NCBI GenBank assembly: GCA_003500165.1
Contig: DNSZ01000310.1
Coordinates: 1-7,332, forward strand
DNA: 7,332 nt
Source: Paracoccaceae bacterium
Lineage (GTDB): Bacteria; Pseudomonadota; Alphaproteobacteria; Rhodobacterales; Rhodobacteraceae
Direction: 5' to 3'
A program made the position numbers and the translations under genes. Shown here one piece after another: positions 1 to 6,297 of the stretch. The stretch's first letter is position 1, and every line of letters begins with the position of its first letter. Below the pieces are notes generated by a model. That model did no database searches, was not told the origin of the DNA, and saw only the letters and a program-made list of their open reading frames with translations.

Positions 1-2250
1 CAGCGGCGCCTCGCGCACCGTCAGGCGGGGCAGGGGGCCGCGCCAGGGTTCCGCCCACACCACGCAACTATGCGCGACATTGCCCTGGCTGAGGCCCGAA
101 CACCCCTGGTCGCGGGTGACGGCGTTGGGGTTGCCGTGAACCTCCAGCCAGGCGCCGTCGACGATCTGCGGATCGTACCATGCCCCGGTCGGCAACGAGA
201 TGCAGTCGCGGCGCATCCCCGGCGCCAGCCGCACCGCGGCCAGGGTGGCGCCGCGCGCGTTGAACAGCCGCAGGATGTCGCCCGCCGCCACGCCCAGCCG
301 GGCGGCGGCGTCGGGATGCAGGGTGCAGACCTCGCGGTCGCGGTGCTTGGCCGCCACCGATTCCGCGCCCGTATCGTTCTGGCCGTGCAGCCTGGTGTCG
401 GGTTGGCCGGAAATCAGGTGGAACGCATCCCTGGGCAGCGGCGCGCCCTCCCTGGGCGGCAGCCAGGTCGGATGGCCCGGGCAGTCATCCAGGTCCATCG
501 CCGCGATCCGCCGGTTGAACAGGGTGATCTTGCCCGATTCGGTGGCCAGGGCGTTGGCCTTGGGGTCGCGCCGGAACGCCGCGAAGGCGACCCGCGCCTC
601 GTCCGGGTCGGGGATGTCGAAGCGTCCCATCGCGCGGAACGCCGCCAGATCGGGCAGGGCAAAGCCATGGGCGGTGGCCACGCCCTGCGCGCGCTGCCAC
701 AGATGATCGAGCCAGCCCTGCGCATCGCGGCCTTCGGTGAAGGCCGCGCCGATCCCCAGCCGCCCGGCGAGGTCGGCAAAGATCGCATGGTCGTCGCGCG
801 ACTGCCCCATCGGGTCGAACATCGGCGACATGTGGACAAGCGACGGGTCGCGCCGGTTCATCATGATGTCCTCCCGCTCGAGCGGGGTGGTGGCCGGCAG
901 CACGATGTCGGCGCGCCGCGCGGTCGCGGTCCAGCTGTGATCGGTCACCACGATCGTCTCGGGGCGCTGCCAGGCCGCGTCGAGGCGGCGCAGATCCTGG
1001 TGATGGTGGAACGGGTTGCCGCCGGTCCACCAGATCATCCGGATATCGGGATAGGTCCGGGTCCGGCCGTCATGGCGGTAGGGCTGCCCGGGGCCTTCCA
1101 GCATGTCGGCGATGCGCGCCACCGGGATCGCGTCGCGAACCGGGTTGGGCGGAACCGGGAAGGACGGCCAGGGGATCAGCCGGGTGGCGCGGCCGACCGG
1201 CGTGGTGCAGCCATAGCCGAAGGCATAGCCGGTGCCGGGCAGGCCGATCTGGCCCAGCTGCGCGGCAAGCGCCAGCCCGGCCCAGAGCGGCTGTTCGCCA
1301 TGATCCGCCCGCTGCACCCCCCAGGCCAGCGCGATCATCGCGCGCTTTCCCATCAGCCGTGCCGCCAGTGCCCGGATCGTGGCGGCCTCCAGATCGGTGA
1401 TCGGTGCGGCCCAGTCGGCGGATTTCGCGATGCCGTCCGCCTTGCCAAGGATGTAGCCGCGCAAGATCGGCCAGCCGCTGGTATGGGTTTCCAGGAAACC
1501 GGCATCCGACCCGCCCGCGCGTTCGATCTCGTACATCAGCGCCAGCATCAATGCCGTGTCGGTGCCCGGCCGTATGGCAAGCCAGTCGCCGGGCAGATCG
1601 CCGCGTTCGGGCGCAACCGTGATCGCCTCGACGCCGTTGCGCTGCAGCGCCGCCATCCAGGGCGCGACCTCGTGCCGGGCCGTGCCCGAGGAGGCGACCT
1701 GCGCGGTGCGCCGGGAAATCCCGCCGAAGGCCAGCAGAAGCTCGCAATGTTCGGCAACCAGCGGCAGGGCGGTCGTCGCATCCTGCAGCGCCTTCAGGTC
1801 GAGCCCGACGATATGCGGGTACAGCACCTCGGCCGCGGCGTGGCTGTAGGTTTCGGTTGACCCGACGCAGCCCCCGGCCAGGGCAAGAAAGCGCCGCATC
1901 TGGCTTTGTGCATGGTGAAGGCGCCCGGCACTCGACCAGCCATAGGAGCCGCCATAGATCGCGCGGTTCCCATGGGTGTCGCGGATGCGCGCGAGCGCGT
2001 TCGCGGCGAGGTCGAGCGCACGGTCCCAGCCAACCGGGACATAGCGGTCGCGCCCGCGCCCGGTGCCGCCATCGCCGGCCAGAAACCCCTCGCGGATGCA
2101 CGGCGTCAGGATGCGGCTGCGTCGATCGCGCGCCGCCGACACCCAACCCCGGCCGATGCGCGACGGGGCGGGATCGTCGGCGACGGCATGCAGCGTCGTG
2201 TCGCCCGGCGTGAACCGGTAGGCACCCCAATGCGCCGCGGTGTACTTCAC
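1..2250 (-). CDS. BisC-like molybdopterin (bis-MGD) oxidoreductase, C-terminus cut by window edge
   Basis: Likely reduces an S-oxide or N-oxide (biotin sulfoxide, methionine sulfoxide, DMSO or TMAO type) at a bis-MGD molybdenum centre. 750 residues are visible. E. coli BisC, recalled as 777 aa, suggests only a short C-terminal tail is missing. The protein opens with TAAHWGAYRF, as in BisC, with no leader and no N-terminal Fe-S cysteine motif, so a cytoplasmic enzyme is expected. SYGWSSAGR (residues 102-110) carries the Tyr103/Trp105 pair found in DMSO reductases. Ser136 in TYSHAAAE fits the molybdenum-ligand serine. WWTGGNPFHHHQ (407-418) and DIVLPATTPLER (448-459) are MGD-binding family signatures. 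A dinucleotide-binding domain spans about 610-740 and ends with TRDQGCSGLSQG. The GTG at 2250 is the only start codon between this frame's last stop (the dehydrogenase TAG) and the conserved N-terminus. The gene lies 36 nt downstream of the dehydrogenase, probably in one operon. The exact substrate (BisC versus TorZ/DorA type) is open. Confidence 0.88.
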   Translation of the reverse strand, partial: MKYTAAHWGAYRFTPGDTTLHAVADDPAPSRIGRGWVSAARDRRSRILTPCIREGFLAGDGGTGRGRDRYVPVGWDRALDLAANALARIRDTHGNRAIYGGSYGWSSAGRLHHAQSQMRRFLALAGGCVGSTETYSHAAAEVLYPHIVGLDLKALQDATTALPLVAEHCELLLAFGGISRRTAQVASSGTARHEVAPWMAALQRNGVEAITVAPERGDLPGDWLAIRPGTDTALMLALMYEIERAGGSDAGFLETHTSGWPILRGYILGKADGIAKSADWAAPITDLEAATIRALAARLMGKRAMIALAWGVQRADHGEQPLWAGLALAAQLGQIGLPGTGYAFGYGCTTPVGRATRLIPWPSFPVPPNPVRDAIPVARIADMLEGPGQPYRHDGRTRTYPDIRMIWWTGGNPFHHHQDLRRLDAAWQRPETIVVTDHSWTATARRADIVLPATTPLEREDIMMNRRDPSLVHMSPMFDPMGQSRDDHAIFADLAGRLGIGAAFTEGRDAQGWLDHLWQRAQGVATAHGFALPDLAAFRAMGRFDIPDPDEARVAFAAFRRDPKANALATESGKITLFNRRIAAMDLDDCPGHPTWLPPREGAPLPRDAFHLISGQPDTRLHGQNDTGAESVAAKHRDREVCTLHPDAAARLGVAAGDILRLFNARGATLAAVRLAPGMRRDCISLPTGAWYDPQIVDGAWLEVHGNPNAVTRDQGCSGLSQGNVAHSCVVWAEPWRGPLPRLTVREAPL

Positions 2251-2255
2251 CGCGG
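2235..2255 (-). promoter_or_regulatory. Possible start-codon hairpin of the BisC-like gene
   Basis: On the minus-strand transcript, CCGCGG (2255-2250) can pair with a second CCGCGG (2240-2235) across a 9-nt loop. The GTG start (2250-2248) sits at the stem-loop junction. Upstream, 2270-2251 shows no purine-rich Shine-Dalgarno. The rare GTG start, weak binding site and hairpin suggest low initiation or translational coupling to the dehydrogenase ending 36 nt earlier. CCGCGG is common in GC-rich DNA, so chance is quite possible. Confidence 0.3.
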
Positions 2256-2286
2256 TGCGGCCCGGCCGGTCGCCCGGCGGGGCGGG

Positions 2287-3345
2287 CTAAAGCCGCGGGT
2301 CAAGCGCCACCTTGATCTGCAATTCGCCGGGGCTCGCCACCCGGTCGATGGCCTCTTCGAACTCCTCCAGCGGATAGACATGGGTCACGCTGCCATCGCC
2401 GTCGATCTTGCCCCGCGCCATCAGGTCAAGCGCCGTGGCATAGGTAAAGGGGGCCAGATGGCCGCCCCGAATATCAAGCTCCTTGAACTCGCCAAGGATG
2501 TTCAGGTCGATCGAGGCGGGCTGCTTGTAGACCCCGAAGACAACCATCCGCGCGCCCTTGCGCACCAGCGAAAGGCCCTGCTCGAAGGCCGAGCTTCGAC
2601 CCGACGCCTCGAGGAACACATCCGCGCCGCGGCCGCCGGTCAGATCGCCGATCGCTTCGGCCAGCTTCGGATCGTCCGGCGCAAAGGCGTGGCTGGCGCC
2701 ATGGGCGAGCGCGAAATCGTGTTTCGGTCCCGCGGGATTGACCAGGATGATCGCGCGCGGGGTCTTCAGCGCGGCGGCCTGGACCATGCCCATCCCGATC
2801 GGCCCGGCGCCGGCGATCACCACGACATCGTCGAACTGGATATCCGCCCGTTCGACCCCGTGGATCGCATTGGCCAGCGGTTCGGTATAGCAGGCCGCCT
2901 TGTCGGACAGCGCCTCGGGCACCCTGTGGATGACCGCCTCGGCGGGATAGATCATGTAATCGGCCCAGCCCCCGTCCAGCGTGGCGCCCAGCACCTCCAT
3001 CCGGTCGGTCAGGTGGTAAAGGCCGCGCTGGCGAAAGAAGTCGTTGCCCTGGCTGACATTCAGCTCGGCCACCGCGCGGTCGCCGACACCCAGGCCATGC
3101 AGCGCCCCGGCGCCCTCGCCCAGTGCCGCGACCGTGCCGGTGAACTCGTGCCCCGGGGTGAACGGAAACCCCAGCTGCCAGGGCGCGGTGTCGCCCCACA
3201 TCGCGCGGTCGGCCGCGCAGATGCCCGACATGTCGACCCGCACCAGAACCTCGCCCGGGCCGGGCTCGGGCATCGGGATATCGGTCTCCAGCCGGTGTTT
3301 GTGGCCGAAACCATGGCAGCGAACCGCCTTCATGCTTGCGGTCAT
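2287..3345 (-). CDS. Zinc-type medium-chain alcohol/polyol dehydrogenase lacking the structural zinc lobe cysteines
   Basis: A 352-aa NAD(P)-dependent dehydrogenase of the threonine/sorbitol dehydrogenase branch, expected to interconvert a secondary alcohol or polyol and its ketone in the cytoplasm. The GroES-like N-terminal domain holds the catalytic zinc set Cys43 (SGICAAD), His66-Glu67 (PGHEF) and Glu155 (YTEPLANAIHG). The Rossmann domain begins with GAGPIGMG (179-186). At the end of beta-2 the usual acidic residue appears to be Asn203, so NADP use is possible. The four structural-zinc positions read Gln99, Asp102, Arg105 and Thr113, so that lobe cannot bind zinc; sorbitol dehydrogenases also lack it. 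ATG 3345 is chosen over an ATG four codons downstream because GAGGGGG (3356-3350) lies 5 nt before it. It is transcribed away from the split transketolase and is followed by the BisC-like gene. The substrate is unknown. Confidence 0.92.
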   Translation of the reverse strand: MTASMKAVRCHGFGHKHRLETDIPMPEPGPGEVLVRVDMSGICAADRAMWGDTAPWQLGFPFTPGHEFTGTVAALGEGAGALHGLGVGDRAVAELNVSQGNDFFRQRGLYHLTDRMEVLGATLDGGWADYMIYPAEAVIHRVPEALSDKAACYTEPLANAIHGVERADIQFDDVVVIAGAGPIGMGMVQAAALKTPRAIILVNPAGPKHDFALAHGASHAFAPDDPKLAEAIGDLTGGRGADVFLEASGRSSAFEQGLSLVRKGARMVVFGVYKQPASIDLNILGEFKELDIRGGHLAPFTYATALDLMARGKIDGDGSVTHVYPLEEFEEAIDRVASPGELQIKVALDPRL

Positions 3346-3420
3346 GGCGCCCCCTCAGCCTTGTTGTGTTTTACTTTTGATCGATGTACTGACTTTTGTA
3401 AAGGCTTCCGGGGGACGCAG
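3346..3420. promoter_or_regulatory. AT-rich divergent promoter/operator region
   Basis: 75 bp separate the divergent dehydrogenase and transketolase genes. Positions 3361-3403 are strikingly AT-rich for this window. ACTTTTG occurs twice as a direct repeat (3373-3379 and 3392-3398, 19 bp apart), flanking the palindrome ATCGAT (3380-3385). For the dehydrogenase, a minus-strand TTTACA (3402-3397) with TCAAAA (3380-3375), 16 nt apart, is a plausible -35/-10 pair. For the transketolase, TGTAAA (3397-3402) could be a -10 but no good -35 is seen. A shared regulator acting on both transcripts is an inference; none is encoded here. Confidence 0.5.
3410..3416 (+). promoter_or_regulatory. Ribosome binding site of the transketolase N-subunit gene
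   Basis: GGGGGAC with its A 5 nt before ATG 3421. It decides the start: the same frame is open far upstream (to about 1906), but that stretch lies antisense to other genes and has no family resemblance. Confidence 0.7.
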
Positions 3421-4344
3421 ATGCGAAACGAGAAGTCGACCGAAGAGGTCGCCCTGGGCGTTCGGCGCCGCGTGTTCGAGCATGCGATGCGCAACAATGG
3501 CGGGTATCTCAGCCAGGCCTGTTCGGCGGCCGAGCAACTGGCATGGCTGTACAACGAGGCGCTGACCCTGGGCGCGCCGACCCTGCCGATGATCCCCGGG
3601 CCGTTCGCCGGCGTCCCGTCTGCGGACAATCCCGGCTATCACACCGGCGCGGGCTATAACGGGCCGGCGGCGCCGCATCTCGACCGGCTGTTCATCGCCC
3701 CGGCGCATTACGCGCTCGTCGCCTATGCCACCCTGGTCGAGGTCGGCCGCATGGCGCCCGAGGGGCTTGCCATGTTCAACCGGGACGGCTCGTCGGTCGA
3801 GATGATCGGCGCCGAGCATTCGCCCGGCATGGAGGTTCACAACGGCACGCTGGGGATCGGCCTGTCCACCGCCGCCGGGCTTGCCTATGGCCGCCGACGC
3901 CGCGGCGAGACCGGCCGCACCTGGGTGTTCATGTCCGATGGCGAGGTCCAGGAGGGCCAGACCTGGGAGGCCGTTCAGGCCTGTGCGTTTCACGGGCTGG
4001 AGGTCAGGGCGATCATGGATGTCAATGCCCAGCAATGCGACGGCGCCATGAGTTCGGTCATGGAGGTCGGCGACATCCGGCAGAAATTCATCGCCTTCGG
4101 CGCGGCCTGTGTCGAGGTCGATGGCCACGATCTGGCTGCCATCCGCCAGGCCGCCGCCGAACGCCATGACGGCAAGCCGCTGATCATTCTGGCGCGCACC
4201 AATCCGTTCCACGCCATGTCGATCCTCGAAGAGCGGTTCCCGCGCCTGCACTATGTCCGCTTCACGTCCGAGGAGGAACGCGCCCGCTTCAACCTCGCCA
4301 TCGCCGAGGATCTCGACATCGATCCGATCGACTACGCCGATTGA
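3421..4344 (+). CDS. Split transketolase, N-terminal (thiamine-diphosphate-binding) subunit
   Basis: A 307-aa protein matching the PP domain of transketolase, which binds the diphosphate of ThDP through Mg2+ and works only with the C-terminal subunit encoded next. The ThDP motif is SDGEVQEGQTWEA (172-184) followed by DVNAQQCDG (200-208), with Asp173 and Asn202 as expected metal ligands. GTLGIGLSTAAGLAYG (142-157) is the conserved glycine-rich turn, and His96 in APAHYAL matches the SKGH histidine. Several usual substrate contacts differ: the GH-x-G histidine is Tyr29 (GGYLSQ), the first G of GDG is Ser172, and the KGxG element near the end reads NPFHAM (261-266). Its length is typical of split N-subunits. 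It overlaps nothing and is followed after 11 nt by its partner. Apulose-4-phosphate or sulfosugar transketolases are known split examples, but I cannot assign it to either. Confidence 0.9.
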   Translation: MRNEKSTEEVALGVRRRVFEHAMRNNGGYLSQACSAAEQLAWLYNEALTLGAPTLPMIPGPFAGVPSADNPGYHTGAGYNGPAAPHLDRLFIAPAHYALVAYATLVEVGRMAPEGLAMFNRDGSSVEMIGAEHSPGMEVHNGTLGIGLSTAAGLAYGRRRRGETGRTWVFMSDGEVQEGQTWEAVQACAFHGLEVRAIMDVNAQQCDGAMSSVMEVGDIRQKFIAFGAACVEVDGHDLAAIRQAAAERHDGKPLIILARTNPFHAMSILEERFPRLHYVRFTSEEERARFNLAIAEDLDIDPIDYAD

Positions 4345-4350
4345 GGGAGG
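4345..4350 (+). promoter_or_regulatory. Ribosome binding site of the transketolase C-subunit gene
   Basis: GGGAGG immediately after the N-subunit TGA (4342-4344) and 5 nt before ATG 4356. It favours ATG 4356 over the in-frame TTG at 4341, which overlaps the preceding stop codon and has no suitably placed binding site. Confidence 0.8.
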
Positions 4351-4355
4351 CCGCC

Positions 4356-5360
4356 ATGGTGGAAATGGTATCGCGGCCCTATGCGCGCGCCTTCGAGGCG
4401 TTCGCGGCGGGCAACCCGGATATCCTGTGCCTGAGCGCGGACCTTACCTCGTCCTGCGAGATCGACGGCTTCCGCGACCGCCATCCCGATCAGTTCGTCT
4501 CGCTCGGCATGGCCGAGCAGAACATGATGAGCTTCGCCGGCGGCCTTGGTCTGGCCGGGTTCCGGCCCTTCCTGCACACTTTCGGCGTCTTCATGTATCG
4601 CCGGCCCTACGATCAGCTGATCGCCTCGATCGCCTATCCGCGCCGCAAGGTCCGGCTGATGGGGTTCCTGCCGGGGGTCACGACGCCCGGCGGGATGACC
4701 CATCAGGCGATCGAGGATATTGCGGTGATGCGGTCGATCCCCAACATGACGATCCTCGAGACCGGCGACGCGACCGAGGTCGAATCGATCTGTGCGGCGG
4801 CCGATTCGGTCGACGGCCCGGTCTGGTGCCGGGTGCTGCGCGGATCGGTGCCGCGGCTGTTCGATACGCCGATCAGGCTGGGCGAGATGCGGGTTCTTGC
4901 CGCGGGGACCGACGTTCTGGTCGTGACCAGCGGCATCTGCACCGAAGAGGCGATGCGCGCGCGGGCGGCCCTTGCCAAGGCGGGCGTCTCGATCCGGCAC
5001 CTGCACCTGCACACCATCAAGCCGTTCGATGCGGCGGCGCTGCTCGACCATATCGGCAGCGTGAAACACGGGGTGGTCACGCTGGAAAACCATGTGACCG
5101 AAGGCGGCGTCGGCAGCCTGGTGGCCGAGACCATGGCCGATGCGGGGATCGGCAAGCGGCTGATCCGGCTGGGGCTGAAGGACAGCTTTGCGCATGGCGG
5201 GTCGCGGCCCTATCTGATGCGGTACTACGGGCTGGATGCGCTGGCGCTGGTCCGCGGGATCGCGGATCTGACGGGCGCGGCGTTCGACATCACCGAGGAG
5301 GATCTGGCCGCGGCCCGGGTCGACGAGGTCCATTCGCTGGTGAAGGCCGAGGCGTTGTAG
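4356..5360 (+). CDS. Split transketolase, C-terminal (pyrimidine-binding) subunit
   Basis: A 334-aa protein with the transketolase pyrimidine domain (about 4-170) and the C-terminal transketolase domain (about 185-310). GMAEQNM (51-57) holds Glu54, the invariant glutamate that activates the ThDP aminopyrimidine (Glu418 in yeast transketolase). RPFLHTFGVF (70-79) and YDQL (85-88) are standard family motifs. THQAIEDIA (115-123) carries His116, matching yeast His481. Four residues before that histidine, classical transketolases have the Asp of DGPTH (yeast Asp477, contacting the substrate hydroxyls); here it is Gly112 in PGGMTH. The C-terminal domain includes LENHVTEGGVGS (243-254). It should assemble with the product of the upstream gene, with ThDP at the interface. 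It is translated from the same transcript and is the last gene before a convergent gap. Two-carbon ketol transfer is expected, but the sugar partner is unknown. Confidence 0.92.
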   Translation: MVEMVSRPYARAFEAFAAGNPDILCLSADLTSSCEIDGFRDRHPDQFVSLGMAEQNMMSFAGGLGLAGFRPFLHTFGVFMYRRPYDQLIASIAYPRRKVRLMGFLPGVTTPGGMTHQAIEDIAVMRSIPNMTILETGDATEVESICAAADSVDGPVWCRVLRGSVPRLFDTPIRLGEMRVLAAGTDVLVVTSGICTEEAMRARAALAKAGVSIRHLHLHTIKPFDAAALLDHIGSVKHGVVTLENHVTEGGVGSLVAETMADAGIGKRLIRLGLKDSFAHGGSRPYLMRYYGLDALALVRGIADLTGAAFDITEEDLAAARVDEVHSLVKAEAL

Positions 5361-5394
5361 AGGCGGTGCCCGATAGCGGCGGTGGATCGGCGTT

Positions 5395-5431
5395 GCGACC
5401 CTTCGACCGACGCGGCCGCGTGAGGGGTCGC
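5395..5431. terminator. Stem-loop between convergent genes, possible two-way terminator without a U tract
   Basis: GCGACCC (5395-5401) pairs perfectly with GGGTCGC (5425-5431). Four further inner pairs (two wobble) give an 11-bp stem and a 15-nt loop that contains the palindrome CGCGGCCGCG (5411-5420). It lies 34 nt after the transketolase stop and 34 nt beyond the end of the convergent DUF1028 gene, where a shared terminator would sit. No T run follows on either strand, so it is not a textbook intrinsic terminator. The rest of 5361-5465 shows nothing recognisable. Confidence 0.4.
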
Positions 5432-5465
5432 CCACTCCAAGCGCAGGGGCGCAGCCGTTTCCGGT

Positions 5466-6128
5466 TCAGGAGGCCACGCGATGCGGCGCCGCGAGGGTCG
5501 GCACCTGGGTCGACCATTCGGCATAGGGGCCGCGGGTGGCGCGCATGTGCAGTTCCTCCAGCGCGTCGAGTGGGGTCAGGCTCCAATCCACGCGCAGCGT
5601 CACCGGCGCGCGATCCTCGGCCAGGATCAGCAGCGCCGCCGAGAGCAGCCCGCGCGAGTCCCCGCCGGCGGCGGCGGCGGCGCGCAGCCCGGTCAACAGG
5701 CGCAGGGCGAAGTCGCCCGAGGCGCCCAGATAGGCCTCGACCAGGGCGTCGATGACCCCGGTATGCGCCAGCATATTGCCCGTCGCGATGCCGCCGTCAA
5801 AGCTGCGCTCGGCGGTGGCCGCGACATTGGCGTCCCCGGTAAACGCCGCCCCCGGACCCGACAGCCCCAGCGCCGACAACTGCCGCTGGCCGCGCCCGGG
5901 ATCGGCCGTGGTGATCCGCGCCACCGCTTCGGCCGCGCTTTCGCCCGACCGCAATGCGCTCAGCGCCGCCTCCCCCCACAGGGTGCTGGGGCAATAGCCC
6001 TGGCTGGCCGACATCCCCGCGCGCACATCGCCGCGCAGCACCCAGCCGCCCACGCACAGGCTGCCGGTGGCGGCCGCCCCGCCGATCGCCCCGCTGGCCG
6101 GGTCGCGCGCAAGTATCGAAAAGGTCAT
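5466..6128 (-). CDS. DUF1028 family protein (Ntn-hydrolase-like)
   Basis: A 220-aa protein. The N-terminus MTFSILARDPASG is characteristic of DUF1028, which belongs to the N-terminal-nucleophile hydrolase fold group; the family's substrate is not established. Further family landmarks are SASQGY (40-45), ADPGRGQRQ (75-83), GNMLA (117-121) and AGGDSRGLLSAALL (154-167), where the usual Gln of RGxQSAA is Leu162. The length is normal for the single-domain form. After removal of Met1, Thr2 would become the N-terminal residue, suggestive of a nucleophile, but this is inference. ATG 6128 is chosen over an upstream in-frame ATG at 6218 because the family N-terminus begins exactly there and GGAGGA lies 7 nt before it. 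There is no signal peptide, so a cytoplasmic location is likely. It is divergent from a peptide-type binding-protein gene, which suggests that it processes the imported compound. Confidence 0.9.
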   Translation of the reverse strand: MTFSILARDPASGAIGGAAATGSLCVGGWVLRGDVRAGMSASQGYCPSTLWGEAALSALRSGESAAEAVARITTADPGRGQRQLSALGLSGPGAAFTGDANVAATAERSFDGGIATGNMLAHTGVIDALVEAYLGASGDFALRLLTGLRAAAAAGGDSRGLLSAALLILAEDRAPVTLRVDWSLTPLDALEELHMRATRGPYAEWSTQVPTLAAPHRVAS

Positions 6129-6135
6129 CCCGGCT

Positions 6136-6141
6136 TCCTCC
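6136..6141 (-). promoter_or_regulatory. Ribosome binding site of the DUF1028 gene
   Basis: On the minus strand, GGAGGA (6141-6136) sits 7 nt before ATG 6128-6126. It fixes the start against the 30-codon in-frame extension to 6218. No convincing promoter for this gene was found in 6142-6336. Confidence 0.75.
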
Positions 6142-6265
6142 GCACCGCTGCGCCTGCCTATCATGCCGCCGCAGCCCGTGCCATGGCCGGCAGGCGGCGG
6201 TCGAGGGGTCGTTCGCACGGACCGCCGGTCGAAGACGGGTCATCGGGCAGGGATGGGAGGCGCGC

Positions 6266-6297
6266 GCCCCGGCGCCGGTTTGACCGCTGCCCGGGGC
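6266..6297. repeat. Inverted repeat overlapping the -35 of the binding-protein promoter
   Basis: GCCCCGG (6266-6272) and its reverse complement CCGGGGC (6291-6297) are separated by 18 bp that contain the proposed -35 element. The placement would suit a repressor site, but pure G/C arms of seven bases arise easily by chance in this DNA. Confidence 0.3.

Noticed and set aside
70..1860. 596-codon plus-strand open frame
   Set aside because: It is antisense to the BisC-like gene, whose minus-strand frame carries clear family motifs. The frame is open only because of the strong GC third-position bias.
1070..2230. 386-codon minus-strand open frame
   Set aside because: It is on the same strand as the molybdoenzyme but in another frame, and its product is a low-complexity Arg/Ala/Gly/Pro-rich sequence. 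The frame with YGW, GGNPF and ADIVLPATT motifs is the real one.
1906..3420. Very long in-frame plus-strand extension upstream of the transketolase N-subunit (812-codon frame)
   Set aside because: It is antisense to the molybdoenzyme and dehydrogenase genes, is Arg/Gly/Pro/Ala/His-rich without family resemblance, and a good ribosome binding site precedes ATG 3421, where the transketolase homology begins.
4341..4355. TTG at 4341 as start of the transketolase C-subunit
   Set aside because: It would place the GGGAGG binding site inside the coding region; ATG 4356 has that site at ideal spacing.
4332..5435. 367-codon minus-strand open frame opposite the transketolase C-subunit
   Set aside because: The plus-strand frame has full transketolase motifs and a ribosome binding site; the antisense product has no recognisable domain.
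5668..5686. Tandem GGC triplets inside DUF1028
   Set aside because: They encode a short alanine run in a helix-like stretch in a GC-rich genome; there is no evidence of a variable repeat.
6171..6190. Minus-strand TGGCACGG resembling the -24 half of a sigma54 promoter for DUF1028
   Set aside because: The GC of a -12 element is not at the required 10-nt distance after the GG, so the second half is missing.
6166..6200. CCGCCGC / GCGGCGG inverted repeat upstream of DUF1028
   Set aside because: Simple CCG-type arms separated by 21 bp are expected by chance in this composition, and no promoter or start feature is associated.
6129..6218. 30-codon N-terminal extension of DUF1028
   Set aside because: The family N-terminus MTFSI starts exactly at 6128, behind GGAGGA; the extension is Arg/Gly/Pro-rich and unlike a signal peptide.
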